In this document: one piece after another, positions 51,506 to 60,556 of the stretch
Position numbering within the stretch: the stretch's first letter is position 1
Layout: each line of letters opens with the position of its first letter
Origin: CAVRGQ01 sp963720785
Lineage (GTDB): Bacteria; Actinomycetota; Acidimicrobiia; IMCC26256; DASPTH01
Assembly: GCA_963720785.1 (NCBI GenBank)
Contig: CAVRGQ010000009.1
Coordinates: 186,001-250,000, forward strand
DNA length: 64,000 nt
Reading direction: 5' to 3'
Made by a program: the position numbers and the translations under genes
The notes under the pieces: generated by a model
The model's database searches: none
Told to the model about the DNA's origin: nothing
What the model saw: the letters and a program-made list of their open reading frames with translations, nothing else

Positions 51506-52355
51506 TCGCAACGCCTACCGCGTGTCCCGCCGGCGTGCGCAGCACCCGTCGTGGGTGATCGCGCGCACCGACCTCAAGCAACTCGTCCAGGCGCGCGACT
51601 TCTGGATGCCGCTGTCGGTCGTCGCCCTCCTGTTCTTCGTGGTGATCCCGGCCTTCCTGCTGTTCGTGGTGGGCTCGGTGAAGAACAACCAGCTCGCCGA
51701 CAAGCTGAGTGACGTCGTCGGCAGTCTCCCCAAGGACCTGCAGGCGAACGTGCACGGCTCGAAGGGCACGGCCGGCGCGTCGTACGCGCTCGCGGTGTAC
51801 CTGTTCGCCCCGCTCGCGATCATCGTGCCGTTGACGGTGTCGAGCGCGGTCGGCGCGCACACGATCATCGGCGAGCGTGAGCGCGGCAGCGGCGAGTTCC
51901 TCGCCCACTCCCCCGCGACCGAGCGCCAGATCTACCTCGGCAAACTGATGGCCAGCCTCATCCCCGGCTACTTCACCGCGGCGATGGGCTTCCTCTGCTA
52001 CTCGCTCGTCGTGAACCTGATCGTCGGCCCACGCGTCGGCGGCTGGTTCTTCCCCACCACCAACTGGTGGGTGCTGGTGTGCTGGGTGCTGCCGCCGTTC
52101 ATCGCCCTCGCCCTCGCGGTGATCCTCGCGATCTCCGCCCGGGTGTCGAGCGCGGCCGCAGCACAACAGGCCTCCGCGCTGGCGACGCTGCCGCTCATCA
52201 TCATCGCCTACGGGGTGTCGTCGAACACGCTGTTCCGGGGCCTCGGGCTCGCCTTCCTCATCGGCGGGTTGGCCTGGCTCGGCGCGTTGTTTGCGCTGTG
52301 GCGCGCGTCGAAGGCAGTCTCCCGCGAACGCCTGCTCGGCATGGGCGCCAGCTAG
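51495..52355 (+). CDS. ABC-2 type permease
   Basis: A 286-residue membrane protein with six probable helices (first VVALLFFVVIPAFLLFVVG, last FLIGGLAWLGALFALW). The cytoplasmic IIGERERGSGEFLAHSPATERQIYLGKL loop carries the NatB/ABC-2 permease signature (ERExGtxE-like). Between helix 1 and 2 there is an extracytoplasmic stretch of about 65 residues. The GTG at 51495 overlaps the ATPase gene. With the ATPase it forms an exporter; the cargo is unknown. A perfect inverted repeat follows the stop. Confidence 0.85.
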   Translation: MASDRNAYRVSRRRAQHPSWVIARTDLKQLVQARDFWMPLSVVALLFFVVIPAFLLFVVGSVKNNQLADKLSDVVGSLPKDLQANVHGSKGTAGASYALAVYLFAPLAIIVPLTVSSAVGAHTIIGERERGSGEFLAHSPATERQIYLGKLMASLIPGYFTAAMGFLCYSLVVNLIVGPRVGGWFFPTTNWWVLVCWVLPPFIALALAVILAISARVSSAAAAQQASALATLPLIIIAYGVSSNTLFRGLGLAFLIGGLAWLGALFALWRASKAVSRERLLGMGAS

Positions 52356-52357
52356 CC

Positions 52358-52410
52358 CCGAACTTGCGTCGTTCACGGGCGCTATAGGCCGGATCTGAAC
52401 GCAAGTTCGG
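52358..52410. terminator. Perfect 12-bp inverted repeat after the ABC permease
   Basis: CCGAACTTGCGT (52358-52369) and ACGCAAGTTCGG (52399-52410) are exact inverted copies separated by 29 bases. The left arm continues as GAACTTGCGTCGTTC, the 15-mer also found at 15133. It lies between the permease stop and the TAGGCT promoter of the next gene. It is probably a terminator-like hairpin or small repeat element; there is no T-run. Confidence 0.5.
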
Positions 52411-52416
52411 AAGATC

Positions 52417-52430
52417 TAGGCTCCCGCCGC
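52417..52430 (+). promoter_or_regulatory. Leaderless promoter box TAGGCT
   Basis: TAGGCT (52417-52422) lies 8 nt before the ATG at 52431, immediately after the inverted repeat that closes the previous transcript. Confidence 0.5.
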
Positions 52431-54087
52431 ATGTCGATCTACGACTCGTTCGCGACCGTGTGGGAGCGCATGGCCGACGCCACCCCCGATGCGCCCGCCG
52501 TGGTGCAGGGCGAGCGTCGCCTCCGTTGGGCCGACGCCGACGACCGCGCCGCCCGGCTCGCCGCCGCGCTGGAGGCGCTCGGCGCGGGGGCCGGTTCACA
52601 CGTCGCGCTCTACCAGTACAACGCGCCGGAGTACATGGAGTGCCTGTTCGCGTGCTCGAAGCTGCGCGCGGTGCCGGTGAACGTGAACTTCCGCTACCTG
52701 GAGGACGAGCTCGCCTACCTCATCGACAACGCCGATGCCGAGGTGCTCGTGTACCACCGGCAGCTCGCGCCGCACGTCGCCGCGACCCGTGACCGGATGG
52801 GCCGCGTCCACACGTTCATCGAGATCGACGACGACAGCGGCGAGCCGCGCATGACCGAATCCGTCGCGGACGGCGCGCTCGACTACGAGGAGTTGCTCGC
52901 CGCGCACGCGCCCGCGCCGCGGATCGAACGCTCGGGCGACGACCGTCTGCTCTGGTACACCGGCGGCACCACCGGCATGCCCAAGGGCGTGATCTGGAAG
53001 CAGGGCACGCTGATGAGCCACGGGCTCGTCGCCGCGTACGCGCTCCAACCCGACCAGCCGCCGGTCGCCACCACCATCGACGCCATGGCCGCCGACGTGC
53101 AGCAGTGGCGCGAGCGGGGCACGTCGATCAGCCCGCTCGTGACCACTCCCCTCGTGCACGCAACCGCGGTGCACCAGGCCAACACCGCGTTCTGCGTCGG
53201 GCGGCACCATCGTGCTGCTCGAACGCGGCCGCATCGACGGCGACGTGGTGTGCGCCACCATCGAGCGCGAACGGCCGAACGTACTGCAGGTCGTCGGCGA
53301 CACGATCGTGCGCCGCATCGTGCGCGCGCTCGAAGCGGCCGAGGCGCGCGGCGAGCCCTACGACATCTCCTCCATCCAGCGCATCCACAACTCCGGCGCG
53401 ATGGTGAGCGCGGAGATGAAGGACGCCATGCTCACGCGCGGGCAGATGCACATCTACGACTCGCTCGGCTCCAGCGAGGCGGTGGGCTTCGGCATCGCGG
53501 TGACCCGGGAGACCGGGGAAGCGGAGACCGCGCGGTTCCGTCTCGGCCCCAACGCGCGCCTCATCGACGCCGACGACCACGACATCCCCGCGGGCTCCGG
53601 CATCGCCGGCGTGCTCGCGGTGCGCAACTCCACGTCGGAGGGGTACTACAACGACCCCGCCCGCAACGCGGTCACGTTCCGCGAGCTCGACGGCGAGCGC
53701 TACGTGATCCCCGGCGACTGGGCGATCCTCGAGGCCGACGGCACCCTCACGCTGCTCGGGCGCGGCTCGAACTGCATCAACACCGGCGGCGAGAAGGTGT
53801 GGCCCGAGGAGGTCGAGGAGTCGCTGAAGGAGCACCCGGCCGTCGCCGACGCCGCGGTGCTCGGCATCCCGAACGAGGAGTGGGGCGAGATCGTCGGCGC
53901 GGTCGTGTCACTCGCCGCGGGCGCCAGCACCGCCTCGGCCGACGTCACCCCCGACGATCTCGCCCATTGGGTCGAGGGCCGCCTGGCGCACTACAAGCGC
54001 CCCCGCCACCTGGTCGTCGTCGACGAGGTGCGCCGCACCACCGTCGGCAAGGTCGACTACGAGTGGGCCCGCACCACCCTCTCTTGA
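52431..54087 (+). CDS. Acyl-CoA synthetase, AMP-binding family (one frameshift)
   Basis: A fatty-acyl/aryl-CoA ligase. N-terminal ANL domain with the phosphate loop YTGGTTGMPKGVIWK, and LVTTPLVHATAVHQ. After the break come the NSGAMVSAEMKDAML segment, GSSEAVGFG, and the C-terminal hinge DWAILEADGTLTLLGRGSN with NTGGEKVWPEEVEE and the catalytic lysine near TTVGKVDY. The frame shifts near 53194; deleting one T gives NTAFASGGTIVLLERG across the junction and a 551-residue protein of normal length. It activates a carboxylic acid to its CoA thioester for catabolism. Confidence 0.8.
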
Positions 54088-54089
54088 CC

Positions 54090-54138
54090 GAACCGGCGTC
54101 AATCCAAGCCCATAGTGGGCAGGGATTGACGCCAGTTC
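54090..54138. terminator. Nested inverted repeat between convergent genes
   Basis: GAACCGGCGTCAATCC (54090-54105) pairs with GGATTGACGCCAGTTC (54123-54138), 15 of 16 positions. Between them GCCCA-TAG-TGGGC forms a second perfect stem. It lies 3 bases after the synthetase stop and 13 bases before the convergent hydrolase stop, so it probably terminates both. Confidence 0.6.
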
Positions 54139-54151
54139 GTGGAGAAGCGGG

Positions 54152-55008
54152 CTACCAGGCGAGGTGTTCGTGGACGAGGGAGGCGGCGAGGTCGGTGGAC
54201 TCCTGCACGAAGAAGTGGCCGCCGGGGACCTGGAGCAGCGGCGTGCCGAGCACCTCGGACTGGGCCTCGAACATGAACAGCGGCAGGTCGCTCGACTCCC
54301 CCCGCACCAGCGTGCCGGCGCGTGCAGGTAGTGCAGGTGGGCGAAGGCGGTGTGGGAGCCGTCACCGCCGGCGCCACCCTCGAAGTAGGCGGCCTCCACC
54401 TCCGGCGGGCACGCCAGCTCGACCTGACCGTCGGGGCGGTCGTGGAAGCCCCAGCGCACGTACCCCGCGAGAGCGCCGGGCTCCATCACCGACAACGGGA
54501 GCCGTGAGCCGTACGACTCGAGCACGGCCTCGCGACTCGGCCACACCGGCCGCCGCCGCCGCGCCCCGACCGCCAACACGTTGCCGCCCGGCGTCGTGCC
54601 GGCGGCCCCCGGGATGGCGATCGGCTCGCAGAGCAGCATCCGGCGGACGACGCCGGGGCGCAGCGAGTCGAGCAGGATCGTGGCCGCCCCGCCCAGCGAT
54701 TCGCCCAACGCCACCACCTCGGTGATCCCGAGGTGGTCGAGGACGGCCAGGGCATCGCCCGCACAGTCGACGTAGCCGAGGCGGTCGACGGTGCCGGGGT
54801 CCTCGCTGGACCCGTGGCCCCGCAGGTCGACCCCCACCACCCGGTACTCCGCGCGGAGCCGCCGGGCCAGCGGGTCGAACACCCCGGCGCAGAACCCGTT
54901 GGGGTGCAGGACCAGCAGCGGCGGGCCGTTCCCGCCCCAGTCGAGCGCCGCGATGCGCAGCCCGTCGTGTTCGACGGTGAGCAGTTGGGGGTCGGGACCG
55001 GCGCTCAT
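54152..55008 (-). CDS. Alpha/beta hydrolase (one frameshift)
   Basis: An alpha/beta-hydrolase of about 285 residues: oxyanion region LLVLHPNGFCAG, VDLRGHGSSEDPG, nucleophile elbow GESLGGAA, and the C-terminal histidine in VPGGHFFVQES. The frame breaks near 54317. The upstream frame runs AFAHLHYLHAPA and the corrected frame continues TLVRGESSDLPLFMFEAQ to the stop at 54152, ending VHEHLAW. ATG 55008 has TAGCGT 8 nt upstream, so it is leaderless. The class includes esterases and haloperoxidase-like enzymes; no substrate can be named. Confidence 0.75.
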
Positions 55009-55102
55009 CCCGGCCGACGCTATACGCCTCCATTCCCGACGGCCTGTCCTCCGACAGCCACGAGTGGCCTGGAGGGAGGGGCCCTTGGGTAGTCTCGGCG
55101 CC
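55009..55102. promoter_or_regulatory. Divergent leaderless promoters (hydrolase and desulforedoxin-like gene)
   Basis: TAGCGT (minus, 55022-55017) lies 8 nt before the ATG at 55008. TAGTCT (plus, 55090-55095) lies 7 nt before the ATG at 55103. About 65 bp between the boxes hold no gene. Confidence 0.5.
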
Positions 55103-55225
55103 ATGCCGACTGCAGCAGGAACCCGCTTGCGCTGTGAGAAGTGCGAGACCGAGATCATCGTCGTGAAGGGCACCGACGGCGAGGTGTCGTGTTGCGAGCA
55201 GCCCATGGCTGCTCGCGAGGGGTGA
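55103..55225 (+). CDS. Desulforedoxin-like four-cysteine miniprotein
   Basis: A 40-residue protein with the layout of the N-terminal domain of desulfoferrodoxin: RCEKCETEI (C-x2-C), a short hairpin IIVVKGTDGEV, then SCCEQPM with vicinal cysteines. In desulforedoxin the four cysteines bind one iron tetrahedrally and the consensus ends CCGxPM. It could bind iron or zinc. The start is leaderless from TAGTCT. It is followed 5 bases later by a second related miniprotein. Confidence 0.65.
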   Translation: MPTAAGTRLRCEKCETEIIVVKGTDGEVSCCEQPMAAREG

Positions 55226-55230
55226 CGAAG

Positions 55231-55374
55231 ATGCCGAACCAGATGGGCAAGCGCTACACGTGCGCCGAGTGCGAGGCCACCGTCCTGGTGACCAAGGCCG
55301 GCGAGGGCACGCTGAGCTGCCATGGCCAGCCGATGGAGATCGCGCAGGCCAAGCCCCTGCCGTCCTCCGACTGA
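55231..55374 (+). CDS. Desulforedoxin-like miniprotein with one Cys replaced
   Basis: A 47-residue relative of the preceding protein: YTCAECEATVLVTKAGEG holds the C-x2-C pair. The second half reads LSCHGQPMEIAQAK, where the second vicinal cysteine is histidine. The metal site would thus be Cys3His, which favours zinc or a modified iron centre. GTGACGAAG just before the ATG offers a weak ribosome binding site. The two genes may encode a heterodimer; desulforedoxin itself is a homodimer. Confidence 0.6.
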   Translation: MPNQMGKRYTCAECEATVLVTKAGEGTLSCHGQPMEIAQAKPLPSSD

Positions 55375-55458
55375 TCACCCGATCAGCCGCGCCCCTATCC
55401 AGTCACAACTGATCCAGGCGCCGCGCCACCGCGTGCGCATTTCCTCCGGGGGGACCCA

Positions 55459-56909
55459 GTGAATATCGCGATGGTCCTCGAGATGGCCGCGGACGCCCTC
55501 GGGGACCGCCTCGCCATCGGCACGCGGGCCGACGGCCTCACCTTCGCGAGGTGCGCGCCGCGGCGCGGGCCGTGAGCGTGCGCATCGGCGAAGAGCACCA
55601 ACACGTCGACACGCTGGCGATGATCGACCCGCTGTCGCCGCTCGTGCCCGCCGCGCTCTTCGGCGCCGCGTGGGCCGGCGTGTGGTACGCGCCGATCAAC
55701 TACCGCCTCCCCGACGACCACATGCAGGAACTGCTGCGCCGACTCGACCCCGTGGTCGTGGCTGGTTCGCACTGGGTCGACATCGACCACGACAGCGACA
55801 CCGAGTTCCACCCGCTGCCCGAGCGCCCCGCGGTGCTGCTCTTCACCAGCGGCACCTCTGCGGCGCCCAAGGCCGCGATCCTGAAGCACGACCAGCTGCT
55901 CTCCTACGTGTTCAACACGCTCGAGTTCGGCTCGGCGGGCGAGGACGAGGCCGCCATCGTGTCGGTGCCGCCCTTCCACATTGCCGGCGTGGCCGCACTG
56001 CTGAGCTCCACCTACATCGGCCGCCGCATCGTGCCCCTCCCCCGCTTCACCGCCGAGGACTGGATCCGCATCGTGCGCGACGAGGGCGTCACCCACGCCA
56101 CCGTGGTGCCCACCATGCTCGCCCGCATCGTGCAGGTGATGGAATCCGACCCCAGCCTGCGCGTCCCGTCGCTGCGCAACCTCGCGTACGGCGGCGCCCG
56201 CATGCACAAGTCGGTGCTCGAGCGTGCGCTGCACCTCATGCCCGAGACCGACTTCGTGAACGCGTACGGCCTCACCGAGACCAGCAGCACCGTCGCCCTC
56301 CTCGGCCCCGACGACCACCGCCTCGGTCTCTACAGCGACGAGCCGCTGTTCAAGAACCGCCTCGAGTCGGTCGGCCAGCCGGTACCGGGCATCGAGATTC
56401 GCATCGCCGACGAGAACGGCAACCCGCTCGGCCCCGACACGCCCGGTGAGATCCTCATCCGTGGCGACCAGGTGAGCGGCAGCTACGTGGGCACCGACTC
56501 CAAGGTCGACGCCGACGGTTGGCTCCACACCGGCGACCGTGGCTGGACCGACATCGAGGGCTACCTCTTCTGCGAGGGCCGCGCCGACGACACCATCATC
56601 CGCGGCGGCGAGAACATCGGCCCCGCCGAGATCGAGGACGCGCTGCTCCAGCACGACGCGATCTCCACCGCGGCGGTCGTCGGCCTGCCCGACGAGGAGT
56701 GGGGCGAGAAGGTCGCGGCCACGATCACCCTGCGCCCCGGCGTCGAGGAGATCGACGTCGACCACGTGCAGGAGTGGGTGAAGGCCCGCCTCGGATCGCT
56801 GAAGACGCCGGAGATCATCGAGCTCACCGACGAGCTGCCGCAGACCGCCACCGGCAAGGTGCTGCGCCGCCAGGTGCGCGACGACCTCCTCGCCAAGTAC
56901 GGCAGCTAG
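55459..56909 (+). CDS. Acyl-CoA synthetase, AMP-binding family (one frameshift)
   Basis: A compact ANL ligase, 483 residues when joined. The front reads NIAMVLEMAADALGDRLAIG from GTG 55459 (preceded by GGGGGGA). Near 55547 one G is missing; restoring it gives LTFAEVRAAARAVSVRIG. The ATP loop is LLFTSGTSAAPKAAILKHD. Later motifs are NAYGLTETSSTVAL, GWLHTGDRGWTDIEGYLFCEGR and the C-terminal catalytic lysine in TATGKVLRRQ. It activates a carboxylate as acyl-CoA. Its stop overlaps the convergent hydrolase by 4 bases. Confidence 0.8.
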
Positions 56910-58063
56910 CGCTCGAGGGCGCCGGTGCCGTTGCTGTCGTTGACGGCAGTGGCGATCGCGTCGAGTTGCTCGGGGTGCCCCTTGAGGGTGCCGTCGAAGA
57001 AGTCGATCGTGGCCGCGCTCACCAGCTCGAAGGCGGCGTTGCCCGGCTGCGTGTAGGGCGGCACGTGGCTGGCACCGAGCAGCGACAGCAGCCAACGGGG
57101 CGCGTCGAGGTTCGCCCGGTCCCAGTCGATGGAGTGCTGATAGGGGTCGTACTCGTCCTCCGTCTCCATGATGTGGAGGATCGGCACCCCGGCGTTGCGC
57201 ACGTGCGGGTTGTTGGCATTCGACAGGTCGCCGGCCATGGCCAGCACCGCCTTCACCCGGTCGTCGCGGCAGCACTCCAACAGACCCTGCGCGAACGCGA
57301 CGACCTCGCCGTCGGAGTGACCGGCCGCCGCGATGCGCAACGGGTCGACCATCCCCGACAGCGGGTCCGACGCCGGCGTCGCGAGCACCTGCGAGATCAC
57401 GAAGCGAGCGTCGTCGAAGGTCTTCTCGTAGTCGGTGTGGCTCGCCCCACCCGGCGTACCACTGAGGATCGGGTACACCGGCGCGGCGACCACGTAGCCG
57501 GCGGCGGCCCAGCGCTCGAGCAGCGGACGGTAGAACTCGGGCGTCACCGCGTAGCCGTGCGAGAACAGGATCAGCGGGTAGGGCCCGTGCGCCGTGTCGG
57601 GGGCGGCGCCCGGGACGGAGTCGCCGTCCCCACTTCCAGCGGCCTGCCCGTCGGCCGGATAGAAGAACTCGACGGGGATGGTGCGGGTGGCCGCGCCGGC
57701 GAAGTCGCCGTTGGCCGACGTGGAGCGCGACGAGTCGACGAACGTCGACTGGCTCGTGCCCACCGCGTACCGACGGGTGGTGTCGATCGCGGTGAGGGTG
57801 CCCGGCGCCAGTGTGGTGGCCGGCGTGGTGATGGCGGGCGACGTGGTCGAGGGCGCCGCGGTCGTGGTGGAGGCGCCCGGCTGGCCCGACGCGCGCACCG
57901 ATGCGGACGAGTGGTTCGCATCGTCACCGCTGCGCAGCGCGACGAAGGCACCGCCCGCGACCGCGACCAACACCACGACGACGCACCCGACGATCACGGT
58001 GCGGCGACGCCGCCGCTCGCGCTCGCGGCGCGCCAGCGCGCGATCAGGGGTCGGGTCGGTCAT
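56906..58063 (-). CDS. Membrane-anchored alpha/beta hydrolase (PAF-acetylhydrolase/dienelactone-hydrolase-like)
   Basis: A 385-residue protein: basic cytosolic start (RRERERRRRR), one membrane anchor (TVIVGCVVVVLVAVAGGAFVAL), a Ser/Thr/Pro-rich linker of about 50 residues, then an alpha/beta-hydrolase domain outside the cell. ILFSHGYAVTPEFYRPLLER is the oxyanion region, AAGHSDGEVVAF the nucleophile elbow (GHSDG), and a late histidine lies in GASHVPPY. The pattern resembles chlorophyllase/PAF-acetylhydrolase-like esterases. Substrate unknown; cleavage of an extracellular ester is likely. Confidence 0.75.
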   Translation of the reverse strand: MTDPTPDRALARRERERRRRRTVIVGCVVVVLVAVAGGAFVALRSGDDANHSSASVRASGQPGASTTTAAPSTTSPAITTPATTLAPGTLTAIDTTRRYAVGTSQSTFVDSSRSTSANGDFAGAATRTIPVEFFYPADGQAAGSGDGDSVPGAAPDTAHGPYPLILFSHGYAVTPEFYRPLLERWAAAGYVVAAPVYPILSGTPGGASHTDYEKTFDDARFVISQVLATPASDPLSGMVDPLRIAAAGHSDGEVVAFAQGLLECCRDDRVKAVLAMAGDLSNANNPHVRNAGVPILHIMETEDEYDPYQHSIDWDRANLDAPRWLLSLLGASHVPPYTQPGNAAFELVSAATIDFFDGTLKGHPEQLDAIATAVNDSNGTGALER

Positions 58064-58100
58064 CGCCCAGCACGGTAGTCAGGGGTCCGGACGCGACACG

Positions 58101-58135
58101 CGCACCCGTGCGCCAATGCTGGGGCAACGGGTGCG
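58101..58135. terminator. Inverted repeat between ferredoxin and hydrolase genes
   Basis: CGCACCCGT (58101-58109) and ACGGGTGCG (58127-58135) form a perfect 9-bp stem with a 17-nt loop in the otherwise empty region after the ferredoxin stop on the minus strand. It may terminate the ferredoxin transcript. I see no other feature in 58064-58221. Confidence 0.4.
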
Positions 58136-58221
58136 GCGCGCGTGGTGGTCGCAGTCAGAGGAGACGTCTCCCGCAACTGGGCGACCGCATTCGGTTGTGC
58201 GGGGAGCGGGCTCCCCGGCGA

Positions 58222-58422
58222 TCAGCTCTCGGCGATGCTGATGGCCTGCTTCGGGCACTGACGCACAGCCTGCTCGCACTTGTCCTTCAGCGCGTCGGGC
58301 GGCGTCTCGTCGAGCAGGTAGAGGAAGTTGTCGTCACGGAGCTCGAAGACTTCCGGGACGATTCCCATGCAGATGGCGTTGCTCTCGCAGAGGTCGAAAT
58401 CGACGACGACTTTCCAGGCCAC
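58222..58422 (-). CDS. Ferredoxin (3Fe-4S type)
   Basis: A 66-residue ferredoxin of the actinobacterial cytochrome P450-partner type. Cluster ligands are Cys12, Cys18 (DLCESNAICMGIVPEVFEL) and the later Cys of RQCPKQAI. The position between the first two cysteines that would make a fourth ligand is not cysteine, so a 3Fe-4S cluster is expected. An extra cysteine is present (DKCEQAV). No P450 or oxygenase gene adjoins it; candidates elsewhere in the window are the acyl-CoA dehydrogenase-like flavoprotein or unlinked P450s. Confidence 0.82.
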   Translation of the reverse strand: MAWKVVVDFDLCESNAICMGIVPEVFELRDDNFLYLLDETPPDALKDKCEQAVRQCPKQAISIAES

Positions 58423-58550
58423 TGTGGCTCCCCTCTCGGTGGTGGCGTGATGCTAACGCCAAGGTGACGGCGCGGGCACACTCGCCGGACGCGGATCGGC
58501 GGCGCCGAGGCGCCGCCGATCACGAGACTTGCAGATGATGGTGCGTCGGC

Positions 58551-59114
58551 TCAGCCGTGCACCCGGCTCCGGCGACGGGCGGCCACCACGAGCACCAGAC
58601 CGACCACGAGCGCACCGACACCGATGAGCACGTAGGTGGGCGTGTTGTTCGAACCGGTGAAGGCCAGCGGGCGGGCCACGATCTCACCGGCGGTCTGCAC
58701 GGTGATGCGGGTGACCACGGTGCCGGCAACGTCGGTGCAGCCCTGCACGTAGGCGTTCTGGTTGCCGTATGTGTAGTTGATGTCGACCTGCGTGTTGTTC
58801 GCCGTGACCGACAGCGGGAACGAGAACGAACCCGGGTTGGGAGCGGCGGGCAGGACCTGCGAAGCGGACGCCGTGGTGCCGCCGTTCACGAACATCTCGA
58901 CGGTGACGCCCGCAGGCGCCGTACCGGCGACGGTTACGTTCGCCGGCAGCGCGGCCACCGGGTTCGGCGTGACCGAGAAGGTGCAGTCGCCGGGAACCGG
59001 CGGTGCACCCTCACCCGGGACGGTCTGCGCGCCTGCGATCGCGGGCGCCGCAACGAACACGCCCAGCAACCCGATCAGGGCCGTCCCCAAGAACTTGCGC
59101 ACGGGGTTCCGCAC
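58551..59114 (-). CDS. Sortase-anchored surface protein with LAFTG motif
   Basis: A 187-residue precursor: signal peptide (FLGTALIGLLGVFVAAPAIAG), an Ig-like extracellular domain (CTFSVTPNPVAALPANVTV with a late partner cysteine in YVQGCTDV), then the sorting signal LAFTGSNN, a hydrophobic helix (TYVLIGVGALVVGLVLVVAA) and RRRSR. The GTG at 59114 follows GAGGAGG. LAFTG is a recognised actinobacterial variant of LPXTG, so sortase attachment to the wall is expected. No sortase gene is in the window. Confidence 0.78.
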   Translation of the reverse strand: MRNPVRKFLGTALIGLLGVFVAAPAIAGAQTVPGEGAPPVPGDCTFSVTPNPVAALPANVTVAGTAPAGVTVEMFVNGGTTASASQVLPAAPNPGSFSFPLSVTANNTQVDINYTYGNQNAYVQGCTDVAGTVVTRITVQTAGEIVARPLAFTGSNNTPTYVLIGVGALVVGLVLVVAARRRSRVHG

Positions 59115-59333
59115 GTTGGTGCCTCCTCGTCGGTCGCTGACTCGCACCGACTCGTCCTCCGCCACTCTCCGCGGTGCCATCATGCCAGATCACACCACGT
59201 TCCTGCCACTCTCCGCAGCAACATCATCCTCGCACACGCGCGCTGCGTCGTACAGGTCGAATGGCGAATTCGAGGGTGCACTTCGGTTGCAAGGGCCTCA
59301 GCGGGCGGCTCGCGGGGATCTCGGAGGCGTGAC

Positions 59334-60488
59334 CTAGGACACTCTGAGTGGCCGGAAGAAGGTGCGGACGTCCTCCACCAACAGTTCCGGCTCCTCGAAA
59401 GCCGCGAAATGCCCGCCCCTCGGCATGTCCGTCCAGTGCACGATGTTGGCCCGGGCCTCGGCCCACTCGCGGGGGCTGCGGATGATCTCCCGGGGGAAGG
59501 CGGCCATCCCCACCGGCACCTCGATGCGCTCCTGTGGCGAGAAGGTGCCCCCGGCGGTCGCCTCGTAGTAGATGCGGCCCGCCGAGTGCGCGGTGGCGGT
59601 GAGCCAGTAGAGCATCACGTTGTCGAGCATCTGATCCTTGGTGAGGCTCCGCTCGACGTCGCCGTCACAGTCCGTCCAGGTACGGAACTTCTCGACGATC
59701 CACGCCAGCAGCCCCGCGGGCGAGTCGTCGAGCGCGTACCCGATGGTCTGCGGCTTGGTGCCCTGGATCTTGGCGTACCCGGAGTCGACCTTGTCGTAGC
59801 TCTCGAAGGACGCGAGCGCGTCCTGCTCTGCGGGGGTGAGGTTGGCGAAGTCGGTGTCGGGCGGCGGTCCGGCCACGAGCATGTTCAGGTGGATGCCGGC
59901 CACGTGCTCGGGATCGGCGACACCGATCTGGGTGGAGATCATCGAGCCCCAGTCGCCGCCCTGCGCGCCGTAGCGGTCGTAGCCGAGGCCGGCCATCAGC
60001 TGCGCCCACGCCCGGGCGACGCGCAGCGGGTCCCAGCCGCGGTCGACCGTCGGCCCGGAGAACGCGTAGCCGGGGATCGACGGTGCGACGACGTGGAACG
60101 CGTCGGCCGGGTCGCCACCGTGCGCCGCGGGGTCGCTCAGCGGGCCGAGCACGTCGAGGAACTCCACCACCGAGCCGGGCCACCCGTGCGTGATCACGAG
60201 CGGCAGCGCGTCGGGCTCGGGCGAGCGCACGTGCAGGAAGTGCACCCGCGCCCCGTCGATCTCGGTGAGGTACTGGTCATAGGCGTTCAGGCGCGCCTCG
60301 ACCCGGCGCCAGTCGTACTCGTCGCGCCAGTACCCGATGAGCTCGGTGAGGTAGCCGAGCTCGGTGCCGTAGTCCCATCCCGCGTCGGCGATCTGCCGGG
60401 GCAGGCGGGTGCGGGCGAGGCGGTCACGGAGGTCCTCGAGCTGGGCCTCGGGAATCGCGATGGTGAACGGTTGCAGGTCGAGAGGCAT
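59334..60488 (-). CDS. Epoxide hydrolase (microsomal type)
   Basis: A 384-residue alpha/beta-hydrolase with the N-terminal EHN lid (FTIAIPEAQLEDLRDRLART, WDYGTELGYLTELIGYWRD). The oxyanion motif is HGWPGS, the nucleophile Asp179 is in GAQGGDWGS, and the catalytic histidine is in MPRGGHFAAFEEPE. It opens epoxides to diols and is common in terpene and xenobiotic catabolism. The ATG is preceded at 6 nt by TAGCGT, so it is leaderless. It is divergent from the dodecin gene. Confidence 0.87.
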   Translation of the reverse strand: MPLDLQPFTIAIPEAQLEDLRDRLARTRLPRQIADAGWDYGTELGYLTELIGYWRDEYDWRRVEARLNAYDQYLTEIDGARVHFLHVRSPEPDALPLVITHGWPGSVVEFLDVLGPLSDPAAHGGDPADAFHVVAPSIPGYAFSGPTVDRGWDPLRVARAWAQLMAGLGYDRYGAQGGDWGSMISTQIGVADPEHVAGIHLNMLVAGPPPDTDFANLTPAEQDALASFESYDKVDSGYAKIQGTKPQTIGYALDDSPAGLLAWIVEKFRTWTDCDGDVERSLTKDQMLDNVMLYWLTATAHSAGRIYYEATAGGTFSPQERIEVPVGMAAFPREIIRSPREWAEARANIVHWTDMPRGGHFAAFEEPELLVEDVRTFFRPLRVS

Positions 60489-60500
60489 CGGGTGACGCTA
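60489..60500 (-). promoter_or_regulatory. Leaderless promoter box TAGCGT
   Basis: TAGCGT (minus strand, 60500-60495) is 6 nt before the epoxide hydrolase ATG at 60488, with no room for a ribosome binding site. Confidence 0.45.
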
Positions 60501-60556
60501 TCCCCCTAGTCTCCGCGAGTCACCCGCACGCGGGACCGCAACCGAGGAGCAGCGCC

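Noticed and set aside
54161..55323. Extended minus-strand frame upstream of ATG 55008 as part of the hydrolase
   Set aside because: It would run through the divergent promoter and desulforedoxin-like genes. TAGCGT 8 nt before ATG 55008 marks the real start.
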